The notes beneath the pieces were generated by a model. That model was not told where the DNA came from and searched no databases. It saw only the letters and a list, made by a program, of their open reading frames with translations. 64,000 nucleotides of DNA, from positions 682,001 through 746,000 of the forward strand of contig NC_017955.1 of NCBI RefSeq assembly GCF_000306785.1. Reading direction: 5' to 3'. The position numbers and the translations under genes are program-made. This document shows positions 35,823 through 47,789 of this stretch, one piece after another (the first letter of the stretch is position 1; every line of letters begins with the position of its first letter). Origin of the DNA: Modestobacter italicus (GTDB taxonomy: Bacteria; Actinomycetota; Actinomycetes; Mycobacteriales; Geodermatophilaceae).

Positions 35823-37433
35823 TCAGCGGCGGCGGCGGGTGCCGAAGATGCCGCGGGTGACCTCCCGGCCCAGCGCCGAGGCCGCCGACCGGGCGAAGGA
35901 CCGGAAGGCCGAGGACCTGAGCACCTGGCCCAGGACGCCGTCGTCGGCCGGCTCCGGCTCCCTGCGCCGCCGTGCCCGGGGGGCCGGCTCGTCGGCCGGC
36001 TCACGCTCGGGCGCCCGGCGGGGGGCGGGCGCCGGTTCCGGCGGCGCCATCCGGGCGGCCAGCCGCTCGTAGGCGGAGTCGCGGTCCAGCGGGGTCCCGT
36101 ACCGCGCCTGCAGCGGGGAGGCCGCGACCGCCTGCTGCTGGGCGGCCGGGTCCAGCGGGGCCATCGCCGACCGCGGCGCGCGCAGCATGGTCCAGGCGAC
36201 CGGCGTCGGCGCCCCGCGCTCGCTGAGCACGGTGATCACCGCCTCGCCGGTGCCCAGCGCGCCGAGGGTCTCGGCGATGTCGTAGGCGTCGGTCTTGGGG
36301 TAGGTGCGCACCGTCTTCTTCAGCGCGTCGGCGTCCTCCGGGGTGAACGACCGCAGCGCGTGCTGCACCCGGTTGCCCAGCTGGCCGAGGACCGGCGTCG
36401 GCACGTCCGTGGGGTTCTGGGTGACGAAGAAGATGCCCACGCCCTTGGACCGGATGAGCCGCACGGTCTGGGTCACCGTCTCCAGGAAGGCATTGCTCGC
36501 GCCGGTGAACAGCAGGTGCGCCTCGTCGAAGAAGAACACCAGCTTCGGCCGGTCCAGGTCCCCGACCTCGGGCAGCTCCTCGAACAGGTCGGCCAGCAGC
36601 CACATGAGGAAGGTGGAGAACAGCCGGGGCCGGTCCTGCAGCTCGCTCAGCTCGACCGCGGTGATGACGCCGCGGCCGTCCGGCGCCGTCCGCAGCAGGT
36701 CGGAGGTCTCCCACTCGGGCTCGCCGAAGAAGACGTCGCCGCCGCCGTCCTCCAGGGTGACCAGCTCGCGCAGGATGACGCCGGCCGTGGCCCGGGACAG
36801 CCCGCCCAGCTGCTCGAGGTCGGCCTTGCCGGCGTCGCTGGTCAGCCAGCTGATCACCGCGCGGAGGTCCTTGAGGTCCAGCAGCGGCAGCCCGGCGGCG
36901 TCCGCGTGGTGGAACACCAGGCCCAGCGAGCTGGCCTGGGTGGCGTTGAGGTCCATGACCTTGCTCAACAGCTGCGGGCCGAAGCTGGTGACCGTCGCGC
37001 GCAGCGGCACGCCGGTGCCCAGGCCGCCCAGCGCCAGGTACTCGACGGGGAACCCGGTCGGCGTCCAGTCGTCGGCGGTGTCCGCGGCGCGGCGGGTGAC
37101 CCGCTCGCCGGCCTCGCCGGGGCGGGCCAGGCCGCTCAGGTCGCCCTTGACGTCGGCGAGCACGACGGGCACGCCCTGGGCGGAGAGCTGCTCGGCGAGC
37201 AGCTGCAGGGTCTTGGTCTTGCCGGTGCCGGTTGCCCCGGCGATCAGCCCGTGCCGGTTCATCATCGACAGCGGCACGCGCACCTGCGCCGTGGGGTGCG
37301 GGACGCCGCCGTGGACGACCGAGCCGAACTCCAGCGCCGGTCCCGGGAAGTCGTAGCCGGCCGCGATCGCGCCGGCCACGGGGTCGGCCGCGGTGCCCGG
37401 GTCGGCGGGGGCCTGCTCGTCAGGTGTGGTCAC
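35823..37433 (-). CDS. HerA-type ATPase (DUF853 family)
   Basis: The 536-residue P-loop ATPase has GATGTGKTKT (Walker A), LVFFFDEAHLLF (Walker B) and TQNPTDVPTPVLGQLGNRVQHAL, the sensor-type motif of the DUF853 helicase-like family related to HerA/VirB4. The C-terminal 90 residues are Pro/Arg rich and disordered. Its role is unknown, probably DNA translocation or repair. The start is GTG 37433; the frame remains open further upstream but becomes low-complexity. It converges with the LGFP gene, six bases apart. Confidence 0.88.
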   Translation of the reverse strand: MTTPDEQAPADPGTAADPVAGAIAAGYDFPGPALEFGSVVHGGVPHPTAQVRVPLSMMNRHGLIAGATGTGKTKTLQLLAEQLSAQGVPVVLADVKGDLSGLARPGEAGERVTRRAADTADDWTPTGFPVEYLALGGLGTGVPLRATVTSFGPQLLSKVMDLNATQASSLGLVFHHADAAGLPLLDLKDLRAVISWLTSDAGKADLEQLGGLSRATAGVILRELVTLEDGGGDVFFGEPEWETSDLLRTAPDGRGVITAVELSELQDRPRLFSTFLMWLLADLFEELPEVGDLDRPKLVFFFDEAHLLFTGASNAFLETVTQTVRLIRSKGVGIFFVTQNPTDVPTPVLGQLGNRVQHALRSFTPEDADALKKTVRTYPKTDAYDIAETLGALGTGEAVITVLSERGAPTPVAWTMLRAPRSAMAPLDPAAQQQAVAASPLQARYGTPLDRDSAYERLAARMAPPEPAPAPRRAPEREPADEPAPRARRRREPEPADDGVLGQVLRSSAFRSFARSAASALGREVTRGIFGTRRRR

Positions 37434-37563
37434 GTCGTCCGTTCCGTCCGGCCGGGCAGGTCGGGGGACAGCCTGCCCGGCGGCGTCGGGGTCCGCCAGA
37501 CGCCGACGGCGGCGCGCCCGGGTGGGTGCGCCGCCGTCGGCGGTCGGTGCGGTCTCGGTGCGG

Positions 37564-37586
37564 CCCTCCCGCAGGGAGCGGGAGGG
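37564..37586 (-). terminator. terminator of ppa
   Basis: CCCTCCCGC and GCGGGAGGG form a perfect 9-bp stem with a 5-base loop, seven bases beyond the ppa stop on the minus strand. Confidence 0.6.
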
Positions 37587-37593
37587 GTCTGCC

Positions 37594-38085
37594 TCAGTGC
37601 AGCGGGGTGTCGATCGCGCGCTGGCGGGAGGCCTCGATCTCGGCCTCGGCCTCGGCGCGCCCGACCCACTCGGCACCCTCGACCGACTTGCCCGGCTCGA
37701 GGTCCTTGTAGGTCTCGAAGAAGTGCTGGATCTCCAGCCGGTCGAACTCCGACACGTCGTTGATGTCCTGCAGGTGGGCCATCCGGGGGTCGGTCGCGGG
37801 GACGGTGAGGACCTTGTCGTCCCCGCCGGCCTCGTCGGTCATCCGGAACATGCCGATCGCCCGGCAGGTGATGAGGCACCCCGGGAAGGTCGGCTCCTCC
37901 AGGAGCACGAGGGCATCGAGCGGGTCACCGTCCATCCCGAGCGTCTCCTCGATGTACCCGTAGTCGGCCGGGTACCGGGTCGAGGTGAACAGCATCCGGT
38001 CGAGCCGGATGCGTCCGGTGGCGTGGTCCAGCTCGTACTTGTTCCGCTGGCCCTTGGGGATCTCTACCGTCACGTCGAACTGCAC
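37594..38085 (-). CDS. ppa: inorganic pyrophosphatase (family I)
   Basis: The 163-residue soluble enzyme hydrolyses pyrophosphate to phosphate. It has [39 protein letters not shown] and the metal-binding Asp cluster DGDPLDALV, followed by GGDDKVL and [17 protein letters not shown]. All family residues look intact and the length is standard. It starts at GTG 38085 and diverges from dacB. With the membrane pyrophosphatase at 3186, the window holds both a soluble and an energy-saving enzyme for the same substrate. Confidence 0.98.
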   Translation of the reverse strand: MQFDVTVEIPKGQRNKYELDHATGRIRLDRMLFTSTRYPADYGYIEETLGMDGDPLDALVLLEEPTFPGCLITCRAIGMFRMTDEAGGDDKVLTVPATDPRMAHLQDINDVSEFDRLEIQHFFETYKDLEPGKSVEGAEWVGRAEAEAEIEASRQRAIDTPLH

Positions 38086-38139
38086 GCCGATAGTCTGTCG
38101 TACGACGGGCCGCCGTGTCGGCGGAGGTCACTCCAGGGG

Positions 38140-40404
38140 GTGGGGGCGATCGCGGCGAGGCCGGGCGAGGAGTCCGACGGGGGAGCGCCGGAGGTCTCCA
38201 CCGACGAGGCAGCGGAAGCCGTGGCACCGCCCGCCGAGGTGGTCGAGCCCGCCGCGCCCGGACCAGCGGCGGATGACGCCGGGGAGGCTGAGGCCGGGCC
38301 GTCCGAGGCCGACCGCGCCGCCGCGCAGGCCGCCGCCGACCTCGCCGCGGTGAAGCAGTGGGCGGCAGAGCGCGCCGCCGCCGAACGGGCCGCGGCCGAG
38401 GCCGCCGCCGAGGCCGCCGCAGCGCAGGCGGCAGCCGAGGACGCCGAGCTGGAACGGGCGCGGGCCGAGCAGGCCGCCGCCGACCTCGCGGCCGTCCGCG
38501 AGTGGGCCGCCCAGCGGGCCGCCGCCGAGCAGGCCGCTGAGGAGCAGGCCGCGGCCGACCGGGCCGCCGCTGAGGAGCAGGCCGCCACCGACCGGGCAGC
38601 TGCCGAGGCGGCCCGGGCCGAGGCCGACCGTGCCGCTGCCGAGCAGGCGGAGGCCGAGCAGCGGGCCGCTGAGCAGGTCGCGGCCGACCGTGCCGCGGCC
38701 GAGCGGGCGGCGCAGCAGGAGGAGCAGGAACAGCAGGAGGCGGCCGAACGGGCGCAGCGGCAGCTGGAGCAGCAGGAGGCGGCCGCCACCGCTCAGCGGG
38801 CCGCGGCGCAGCAGGCGGCCGAGCGAGCCGACGTCCAGCGGGCTCAGGAGGAGTGGGCTGCCGGCCGGCACAGCGCGGTCCGGGCGCCGGTCGGCGACGA
38901 GCAGCGACCCGAGCGCCCCCGGCCCACCCCCCGGGCGCGCGGCGCGTCCGCCGCGCCGGCAACGGGCCGGCGGCGCGCGGCGGAGCCCCCGCCGGATGCC
39001 GGCACCGCGCCCCGGCCCGCGGGGCGACGGCGGCGGACGGCGCTGGTCGCCGCCCTCCTCGCCCTCGTGCTCGTGGTCGCCGCCGGGGTGCTGGTGACCC
39101 TCCGGCTCACCGACCGCAGCGGCTCGACCGTCGCCGCGGACGCCGAGCAGGTGCCCGACGCCGTGCTGCCCGAGCTCAGCGACCCCGGCCCGGTGCTCAC
39201 CGCGCTCGGCACCGACGCGCCGCTGCCCGACCCCACCGCCCTCGCCGGCGTGCTCTCCCCGCTGCTCGCGGCGCCGGCCCTCGGCGGGGGGCTGTCCGCG
39301 CAGGTGGTCGACGTCGCCACCGGGCAGGTGCTGTTCGACCGGGACGCCGCGGACCCGAGCACCCCGGCCTCCACCGCGAAGCTGCTGACCGGGCTCGCCG
39401 TGCTGACCACGCTCGACCCGACCGACACCCTCTCCACCTCGGTCGTGGCCGGCAGCAGCCCCGGGCAGGTCGTCCTCGTCGGCGGGGGCGACCCGACGCT
39501 GTCCACCACCGACCCCTCCACCGACTACCCGGGCGCAGCCACCGTCGCCGACCTGGCCGCCCAGGTCACCCAGGCGCTCGGCGGCCAGCCGGTCACCGGC
39601 GTCGTGGTGGACAACTCGCTGTTCACCGGCCCGCTGACCGCCTCCGGCTGGGGCGCCGACGACGCCCCGTCCAGCTACGCCGCCCCGGTGACGGCCACCG
39701 CCGTCGACGGCGCCCGCGTCGCGCCTGGGGAGAGCCAGCGCAGCGGGTCGCCGGGCACCGACGCCGGCCGGGCGCTGGCGGCGGCCCTCGGCGCGCCCGA
39801 CGTCCCGGTCGACCTGGGCCAGGCCCCGGCCGGCGCCCGGACGCTCGGCACGGTCGAGTCCGCACCGGTCGACCGGCTGGTCGAGGAGGCGCTCAACGCC
39901 TCGGACAACCTGCTCGCCGAGTCCCTCGGCCGGCAGGTGGCCCTCGCCCGCGGCCTGCCGGCCAGCTTCGACGGTGCCGCCGACGCGATCACCGCCGCGC
40001 TGACCGACGCCGGGCTGGACACCACCGGGCTGGACCTGCACGACGCCAGCGGTTTGTCCCAGGACGACCGGGTGCCGGCCCACCTGCTGGTGGACGTCGT
40101 CCGGGCCGCCGCCGACGGGAGCGCCGACCACGCCGACGGGCTGCTGTCCGGGCTGCCGGTGGCCGGCTACGACGGCACGCTGGCCGAGCGGGTCGTCGCG
40201 GGTGGGCAGGCCGGGCCCGGCTCGGTGCGGGCCAAGACCGGCACCCTGCTCGGCACCAACGACCTGGCCGGGACCGTCCTCACCGCCGACGGCCGGCTGC
40301 TGGCCTTCGCGGTCATGGCGGACGGGACGGTCGGCAGCCTCACCGCGGGGGAGGGGTCGCTGGACGTCGTCGCCGACGCCCTGGCCGGCTGCGGCTGCCG
40401 CTGA
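38140..40404 (+). CDS. dacB: D-alanyl-D-alanine carboxypeptidase with long Ala/Glu coiled-coil N-terminus
   Basis: Residues 1-300 or so form an acidic, then Ala/Glu/Gln-rich heptad-like stretch (repeats of AAAERAAAEAAAE and DRAAAEEQ), predicted as a cytoplasmic coiled coil. One membrane helix follows (ALVAALLALVLVVAAGVLV). The outer domain is a peptidase S13: STAKLLTGL (catalytic Ser and Lys), SDNLLAE (SxN) and AKTGTL (KTG). It trims peptidoglycan stem peptides. GTG 38140 has AGGGG upstream. The N-terminal segment is much longer than in ordinary DacB. Confidence 0.92.
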   Translation: MGAIAARPGEESDGGAPEVSTDEAAEAVAPPAEVVEPAAPGPAADDAGEAEAGPSEADRAAAQAAADLAAVKQWAAERAAAERAAAEAAAEAAAAQAAAEDAELERARAEQAAADLAAVREWAAQRAAAEQAAEEQAAADRAAAEEQAATDRAAAEAARAEADRAAAEQAEAEQRAAEQVAADRAAAERAAQQEEQEQQEAAERAQRQLEQQEAAATAQRAAAQQAAERADVQRAQEEWAAGRHSAVRAPVGDEQRPERPRPTPRARGASAAPATGRRRAAEPPPDAGTAPRPAGRRRRTALVAALLALVLVVAAGVLVTLRLTDRSGSTVAADAEQVPDAVLPELSDPGPVLTALGTDAPLPDPTALAGVLSPLLAAPALGGGLSAQVVDVATGQVLFDRDAADPSTPASTAKLLTGLAVLTTLDPTDTLSTSVVAGSSPGQVVLVGGGDPTLSTTDPSTDYPGAATVADLAAQVTQALGGQPVTGVVVDNSLFTGPLTASGWGADDAPSSYAAPVTATAVDGARVAPGESQRSGSPGTDAGRALAAALGAPDVPVDLGQAPAGARTLGTVESAPVDRLVEEALNASDNLLAESLGRQVALARGLPASFDGAADAITAALTDAGLDTTGLDLHDASGLSQDDRVPAHLLVDVVRAAADGSADHADGLLSGLPVAGYDGTLAERVVAGGQAGPGSVRAKTGTLLGTNDLAGTVLTADGRLLAFAVMADGTVGSLTAGEGSLDVVADALAGCGCR

Positions 40405-40445
40405 ACGGCCGGGCCGGCCCCGGGCCCGGTGAGTACGGTGAGCTG

Positions 40446-41540
40446 ATGAGCCGTTCCTCGTCCCTCGTCGACTGGGACCTCGCCGGCCGCACCGCCCGCC
40501 GCCTCGTCTCGCCCGGGCCGGAGACCACCCGCGAGGAGGCCGCCGCCGTCGTCGAGGAGCTGCACCGCGCCGCCGCGACCGCCGTCGCGCACGTCGAGGA
40601 GCTCACCGGGCTGCACCCGGTGCCCGGCGGCCCGGTGCCCACCGTCGCCGTCGTCGACCGGCCCGGCTGGGTGACCGCCAACACCGCCGGGATGGCCGCG
40701 CTGCTCGACCCGCTGGCCGACGCGCTCACCGAGGCCCAGGGCAAGAGCCCCGGCCCGCTGGCGACCGCGATCGGGTCCCGGGCGACCGGCGTGCAGGCCG
40801 GCGGCGTGCTGGCCTTCCTGTGCAGCCGGGTGCTGGGCCAGTACGAGGTCTTCGGCAGCGGCGGCCGGCTGCTGCTGGTGGCCCCGAACATCGTGGAGAC
40901 CGAACGCCGGCTCGGCGTCGACCCCACCGACTTCCGGCTGTGGGTCTGCCTGCACGAGGTCACCCACCAGCTGCAGTTCACCGCCGTCCCGTGGCTGCGC
41001 GGCTACCTGGAGGAGCAGGTCAGCTCGTTCGCCGAGGCCACCGACCTGACCCCCGACGTGCTCCGCGAGCGGCTCACCGACGTGCTGCGCAGCCTCACCG
41101 ACGCGGTCCGCGGGGGCAGCCCGGACGACGACGCGCCGCAGGGCCTGATGGCGCTGATCAAGGACCCGGCCCAGCGCGCGGCGCTCGACCGGGTCACCGC
41201 GGTGATGAGCCTGGTCGAGGGGCACGCCGAGTTCGTGATGGACGGCGTCGGCCCGGACGTCGTCCCCTCGGTGCGCACGCTGCGCAAGCGCTTCGCCCAG
41301 CGCCGCAAGGGCCGGGGCCCGATCGACCGGGTGCTGCGCCGGCTGCTGGGGCTGGAGCAGAAGATGCAGCAGTACGCCGACGGCCGCGTCTTCGTCGCCG
41401 GGGTGGTCGACCTGGTCGGCATGGACGGCTTCAACCAGGTGTGGGCCGGCCCGGCGAACCTCCCGCTGAAGGAGGAGCTCACCGAGCCCGCCCGCTGGGT
41501 GGAGCGGGTGCTGGGCACCCGGCCGGCGATCCCGGCCTGA
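40446..41540 (+). CDS. DUF2342 zinc-dependent metalloprotease-like protein
   Basis: The 364-residue protein begins VDWDLAGRTARRL and has a zinc site HEVTHQLQF (HExxH) with a downstream acidic helix, SLVEGHAEFVMDG. It matches the actinobacterial family (Rv3626c type) once linked to F420 biosynthesis by co-occurrence. It lies between dacB and tilS as in mycobacteria. The substrate is unknown. ATG 40446 follows a short GGTGAG. Confidence 0.9.
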   Translation: MSRSSSLVDWDLAGRTARRLVSPGPETTREEAAAVVEELHRAAATAVAHVEELTGLHPVPGGPVPTVAVVDRPGWVTANTAGMAALLDPLADALTEAQGKSPGPLATAIGSRATGVQAGGVLAFLCSRVLGQYEVFGSGGRLLLVAPNIVETERRLGVDPTDFRLWVCLHEVTHQLQFTAVPWLRGYLEEQVSSFAEATDLTPDVLRERLTDVLRSLTDAVRGGSPDDDAPQGLMALIKDPAQRAALDRVTAVMSLVEGHAEFVMDGVGPDVVPSVRTLRKRFAQRRKGRGPIDRVLRRLLGLEQKMQQYADGRVFVAGVVDLVGMDGFNQVWAGPANLPLKEELTEPARWVERVLGTRPAIPA

Positions 41541-41562
41541 CCCGGCGGGCGCGACAGCCGGC

Positions 41563-42567
41563 ATGGCAGGTCCGCACCCCGCCGTCGCGGCGCTGCGCGC
41601 GGCGGTCCGCCCGGGCCTGAGCGCCACCACGGGCCTGGTGCTGGTGGCCTGCAGCGGTGGGGCGGACTCGGTCGCGCTGGCCGCCGCGCTGGCCTTCGAG
41701 GCACCCCGGTCGGGGCGCCCGGTGGGCGCGGTGACCGTCGACCACGGCCTGCAGCCCGGGTCGGCCGAGCAGGCCCGGCGCACCGCCGCGCTGCTCCGGT
41801 CGCTGCGGCTGGCGCCGGTGCTCGTCGTGCCGGTGACCGTCGGCACCGCCGGCGGGCCGGAGGCGGCCGCCCGCGAGGCGCGCGGTGCGGCGCTCCGGGC
41901 CGCCGCCGCCGAGCACGGCGCGACCGTGGCGCTCGGGCACACCCTGGACGACCAGGCCGAGACGGTGCTGCTCGGGCTGGCCCGCGGGTCGGGCCCGCGG
42001 TCGGTCGGCGGCATGGTCGAGCACCGCGCACCGTTCTGGCGCCCGCTGCTCGGGGTCCGCCGGGAGGCCACCCGGGCGGCCTGCGCCGCGCAGGAGCTGC
42101 CGGTCTGGGACGACCCGTGGAACACCGACCCGGCCTACACCCGGGTGCGGCTGCGCAGCGAGGTGCTGCCGCTGCTGGACGAGGTCCTCGGCGGCGGGGT
42201 GGCGCCGGCGCTGGCCCGCACCGCGGCGCTGCTCCGCGAGGACCTCGACGCGCTCGACGCGCTGGCCGCCGACGAGCTGGGCGCCCTGCTCGGGGCGGAC
42301 GGCGCGCTGCCGGCCGGCCCGCTCGCCCAGCTCCCCGCCGCGCTGCGCCGCCGGGTGCTGCGCGGCTGGCTGCTCCGGGCCGGGGTGCCCGACCTGCAGG
42401 CGGTCCACCTGGCCGCCGTCGACGCGCTGCTCACCCGGTGGCGGGGGCAGGGGCAGGCCGACCTACCCGGCGGTACGGGGGTGGTGCGGGCGTCTGGCAG
42501 GCTGACCGTGCAGCGCGGCCCGCGGCCGGCTGCCCGTCCTGCAATCGATCCCCTCGAGGAGCCCTGA
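41563..42567 (+). CDS. tilS: tRNA(Ile)-lysidine synthase
   Basis: This 334-residue PP-loop ATPase has [13 protein letters not shown] near residue 30, DHGLQPGS and [20 protein letters not shown]. It converts the wobble C of the CAU anticodon tRNA-Ile to lysidine using ATP and lysine. The C-terminal extension is short, as in other actinobacteria. It starts at ATG 41563, 22 bases after the metalloprotease gene, and precedes hpt by six bases. Confidence 0.97.
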   Translation: MAGPHPAVAALRAAVRPGLSATTGLVLVACSGGADSVALAAALAFEAPRSGRPVGAVTVDHGLQPGSAEQARRTAALLRSLRLAPVLVVPVTVGTAGGPEAAAREARGAALRAAAAEHGATVALGHTLDDQAETVLLGLARGSGPRSVGGMVEHRAPFWRPLLGVRREATRAACAAQELPVWDDPWNTDPAYTRVRLRSEVLPLLDEVLGGGVAPALARTAALLREDLDALDALAADELGALLGADGALPAGPLAQLPAALRRRVLRGWLLRAGVPDLQAVHLAAVDALLTRWRGQGQADLPGGTGVVRASGRLTVQRGPRPAARPAIDPLEEP

Positions 42568-42572
42568 GCGCC

Positions 42573-43172
42573 GTGAGCGAGCGCACCACCCCCGGAGCCC
42601 AGGCCACGGGGCCGCTGGGACCCGACCACGGCTACGGCCCGGACATCGACCACGTGCTGCTGTCCGAGGAGCAGATCCAGGGCAAGATCACCGAGCTCGC
42701 CGCCCAGATCGCGGTCGACTACGCCGGCCGCGAGGTGCTGCTCGTCGGCGTCCTCAAGGGCGCCGTGCTGTTCATGTCCGACTTCGCCCGGGCGCTGCAG
42801 CTGCCCACCCAGATGGAGTTCATGGCCGTCTCCTCCTACGGCAGCGCCACCAGCTCCTCGGGCGTGGTGCGGATCCTCAAGGACCTGGACCGGGACATCG
42901 CCGGCAAGCACGTGCTGGTGCTCGAGGACATCATCGACTCCGGCCTCACGCTGTCCTGGCTGCTGAAGAACCTGGGCAGCCGCGGGCCGGCGAGCCTCGA
43001 GGTCTGCACGCTGCTGCGCAAGCCGGACGCGGTGAAGGTCGACGTCCCGGTGCGCTACATCGGCTTCGACATCCCCAACGAGTTCGTCGTCGGCTACGGC
43101 CTGGACTACGCCGAGCGCTACCGGGACCTGCCCTACATCGCCACGCTGAAGCCCGAGGTCTACTCCTCCTAG
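42573..43172 (+). CDS. hpt: hypoxanthine phosphoribosyltransferase
   Basis: The 199-residue enzyme salvages hypoxanthine and guanine using PRPP. It has the PRPP loop [36 protein letters not shown] and [11 protein letters not shown]. The acidic pair EDIIDSG is intact. GTG 42573 has GAGGAG upstream. tilS, hpt and ftsH lie in the conserved order. The family name is firm; substrate preference is inferred. Confidence 0.97.
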   Translation: MSERTTPGAQATGPLGPDHGYGPDIDHVLLSEEQIQGKITELAAQIAVDYAGREVLLVGVLKGAVLFMSDFARALQLPTQMEFMAVSSYGSATSSSGVVRILKDLDRDIAGKHVLVLEDIIDSGLTLSWLLKNLGSRGPASLEVCTLLRKPDAVKVDVPVRYIGFDIPNEFVVGYGLDYAERYRDLPYIATLKPEVYSS

Positions 43173-43378
43173 CAGCGGCACGGGCCGCCCGGGCCACGCA
43201 GCACTCCGACAGCTCGCCGGCAGCGCGCGTGGAGCGGGGGCACAGGTCCTTCGGTGTACCGTCGTCGCAACGACGTCGCCCCGCGGCGGGGTGCCACCCA
43301 GGGTCGTGCGCGACGTCCTGCGACGATCAGGAGGGTCGACGGGCAGTCCGGGCGTCCCCGGTGGCCCGGCAACGGTGT

Positions 43379-45384
<2,006 letters not shown>

Positions 45385-45388
<4 letters not shown>

Positions 45389-46056
45389 GCGCCGCACCGG
45401 GGGGAGCACGCGAGAGCGCGGCCGGCCAGGTCGACGGTGCGGGGCTGGACCCGCGCACCGGCGACCCGGTCGCCGACCTCCCCGAGGGGCGGTTCGACGC
45501 CGGGCGGATCGAGGCCGCCGTGCGGGAGATCCTGGCCGCGATCGGCGAGGACCCCGACCGCCCGGGCCTGCAGGACACCCCCGCCCGGGTCGCCCGCGCC
45601 TACGCGGAGAGCTTCGCCGGGCTGGCCCAGGACCCGGCCGACGCCCTCGCCACCACCTTCGACGAGGGCCACGAGGAGCTGGTGCTGGTCAAGGACATCG
45701 CGATGTACTCGACCTGCGAGCACCACCTGGTGCCCTTCCACGGCGTCGCGCACGTCGGGTACATCCCCGGGTACGACGGCCGGGTCACCGGTCTGTCGAA
45801 GCTGGCCCGGCTGGTCGAGGTCTACGCCCGCCGCCCGCAGGTGCAGGAGCGGATGACCCGGCAGATCGCCGACTCGCTGTACGACGTGCTCAAGCCGCGC
45901 GGAGTCATCGTGGTCATCGAGGCCGAGCACCTGTGCATGGCGATGCGCGGCGTCCGCAAGCCGGGGACGCGGACGATGACCTCGGCCGTGCGCGGGATCT
46001 TCCGGGAGAACGCCGCCACCCGCAGCGAGGCCATGAGCCTCATCCTGGGCCGGTGA
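45385..46056 (+). CDS. folE: GTP cyclohydrolase I
   Basis: The 223-residue enzyme makes dihydroneopterin triphosphate from GTP, the first step of folate synthesis. It has [13 protein letters not shown] (zinc Cys and active-site His), [12 protein letters not shown] and [16 protein letters not shown] with the second zinc Cys. The first 40 residues are a variable tail. The GTG start overlaps the ftsH stop and its own stop overlaps folP, so ftsH-folE-folP-folB-folK are one overlapping operon. Confidence 0.98.
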
Positions 46057-46913
46057 CGGTCCTCCTGCCGCAGCCGGGGCGCTGCCTGGTGATGGGCGTC
46101 CTCAACGTCACCCCGGACTCGTTCTCCGACGGCGGCTGCTACGCCGACCACGACGCCGCCGTCGCGCACGGCCTGGAGATGCACGCCGCCGGCGCGTACT
46201 ACGTCGACGTCGGCGGGGAGTCCACCCGGCCCGGTGCCGACCGGGTCGACGCCGAGGAGGAGTGCCGCCGGGTGGTGCCCGTCGTCCGCGACCTCGCCGC
46301 CGCCGGCGCCCGGGTCAGCGTCGACACCACCCGCGCCGACGTCGCGGCCGCGGCGCTGGAGGCCGGCGCGTCCCTGGTCAACGACGTCAGCGGTGGGCTG
46401 GCCGACGCGGGCATGGCCCGGCTGGTCGCCGAGGCCGGCGTGCCGTGGGTGCTGATGCACTGGCGCGGCCACAGCCGCGAGATGTACGCCGCCGCCCGCT
46501 ACGGCGACGTGGTGCACGAGGTGGGCGCCGAGCTCACCGCCCGGGTCGAGGACGTCGTCGCGGCCGGGGTCGACCCGGGCCAGCTGGTGCTGGACCCGGG
46601 CCTGGGCTTCGCCAAGAACGCCGACCACAACTGGGCGCTGCTGGCCGGGCTGGACCGGCTGGTCGCCCTCGGGCTGCCGGTGCTGGTGGGCGCCTCGCGG
46701 AAGACCTTCCTCGGCCGGCTGCTGGCCGGCCCCGACGGCGAGCTGCGGCCGGTGGAGGGGCGGGAGGCCGCGACCGTGGCCATCTCGGTGCTGGCCGCGC
46801 AGGCCGGGGCGTGGGGTGTGCGCGTGCACGACCCGGTGCAGTCCCTGGACGCGATCGCGACCGTCACCGCGGTGCAGGCAGCGCGCAGCGCAGGAGGAGA
46901 ACGTGCCCAGTAG
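46053..46913 (+). CDS. folP: dihydropteroate synthase
   Basis: The 286-residue TIM barrel joins para-aminobenzoate to the pterin. Motifs: [52 protein letters not shown] and [10 protein letters not shown]. This is the sulfonamide target. GTG 46053 overlaps the folE stop. The end overlaps folB by 11 bases. Confidence 0.98.
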   Translation: MTVLLPQPGRCLVMGVLNVTPDSFSDGGCYADHDAAVAHGLEMHAAGAYYVDVGGESTRPGADRVDAEEECRRVVPVVRDLAAAGARVSVDTTRADVAAAALEAGASLVNDVSGGLADAGMARLVAEAGVPWVLMHWRGHSREMYAAARYGDVVHEVGAELTARVEDVVAAGVDPGQLVLDPGLGFAKNADHNWALLAGLDRLVALGLPVLVGASRKTFLGRLLAGPDGELRPVEGREAATVAISVLAAQAGAWGVRVHDPVQSLDAIATVTAVQAARSAGGERAQ

Positions 46914-47289
46914 CGCCCCCCGGTCGACCCCGGACCGGATCACCGTCCACGGGCTCACCGGCCACGGCTACCACGGCGTCTACCCGCCCGAGCGCGAGCA
47001 CGGCCAGACCTTCCGGGTCGACGCGGTGCTGGAGCTCGACACCGCACCGGCCGCGGCCGGCGACGACCTGACCCTCACCGTGCACTACGGCGAGCTGGCG
47101 CAGCAGCTGCATGCGCTGCTGGTCGGCGAGCCGGTCGACCTGCTGGAGACCCTGGCGCAGCGGCTGGCCGACTGCTGCCTGGCCTACCCGGTCGTCGACG
47201 CCGTGGAGATCACCGTGCACAAGCCGGAGGTCGACCTCGGCGTGCCCGCCGACGACGTCACGGTCGCCATCCGGCGCGAACGCCAGTGA
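46903..47289 (+). CDS. folB: dihydroneopterin aldolase
   Basis: This 128-residue enzyme cleaves dihydroneopterin to hydroxymethyl-dihydropterin and glycolaldehyde. It has VHGLTGHGYHGVYPPEREHGQTFRVD, TVHYGELAQQL and VEITVHKPEVDLGVPADDV, with the conserved Glu and Lys of the active site. GTG 46903 sits inside the end of folP after a strong GGAGGAGAA. Confidence 0.97.
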   Translation: MPSSAPRSTPDRITVHGLTGHGYHGVYPPEREHGQTFRVDAVLELDTAPAAAGDDLTLTVHYGELAQQLHALLVGEPVDLLETLAQRLADCCLAYPVVDAVEITVHKPEVDLGVPADDVTVAIRRERQ

Positions 47290-47789
47290 CCCGCGCGGTC
47301 CTCTCGCTCGGCGGGAACCTGGGCGACCGCGCGGGCACGCTGCGCGCCGCCCTGGTCGCGCTCACCGGCCACGGGCTGGTCGCCCGCTCGACGCTGTACG
47401 AGACCCCGCCCTGGGGCCCGGTCGAGCAGCCGCCGTACCTGAACGCCGTCGCCGTCGTCCGGGGCGACCGGGACGCCGCCGGCTGGCTGGCGCTCGCCCA
47501 CGAGCTGGAGCAGGCCGCCGGGCGCACCCGGGAGGTGCGCTGGGGCGCGCGGACGCTGGACGTCGACGTCGTCACCGTCACCGGGGACGACGGCGCACCC
47601 GTGCTGTCGGCCGACCCGGAGCTGACCCTGCCGCACCCGCGGGCGCACGAGCGGGCGTTCGTGCTCGTCCCGTGGCTGTCCCTGGACCCGGCGGCGACGC
47701 TGCCCGGGCACGGCCGCGTCGCCGACCTGGTGGCCGCGCTGCCGGCCGACGAGGTGGCCGCGGTCACCCGGTGGGAGCAGCTGGCATGA
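47286..47789 (+). CDS. folK: HPPK (pterin pyrophosphokinase)
   Basis: This 167-residue enzyme transfers pyrophosphate from ATP to hydroxymethyl-dihydropterin. It has LSLGGNLGDRAGTLRAAL, YLNAVAVV, ELEQAAGRTREVRWGARTLDVDVV and LPHPRAHERAFVLVPW; the two Asp of LDVDVV bind magnesium. GTG 47286 overlaps the folB stop, and the stop overlaps the next ATG (ATGA). Confidence 0.97.
   Translation: MTRAVLSLGGNLGDRAGTLRAALVALTGHGLVARSTLYETPPWGPVEQPPYLNAVAVVRGDRDAAGWLALAHELEQAAGRTREVRWGARTLDVDVVTVTGDDGAPVLSADPELTLPHPRAHERAFVLVPWLSLDPAATLPGHGRVADLVAALPADEVAAVTRWEQLA

Noticed and set aside
37434-37676. N-terminal extension of the HerA-type ATPase
   Set aside because: The extra 81 residues are low-complexity Arg/Pro/Ala and precede a reasonable GTG start.
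43229-43378. Longer start for ftsH
   Set aside because: The upstream codons are Arg/Pro-rich and unlike FtsH; MERKKIF at 43379 is the usual N-terminus followed by the first membrane helix.
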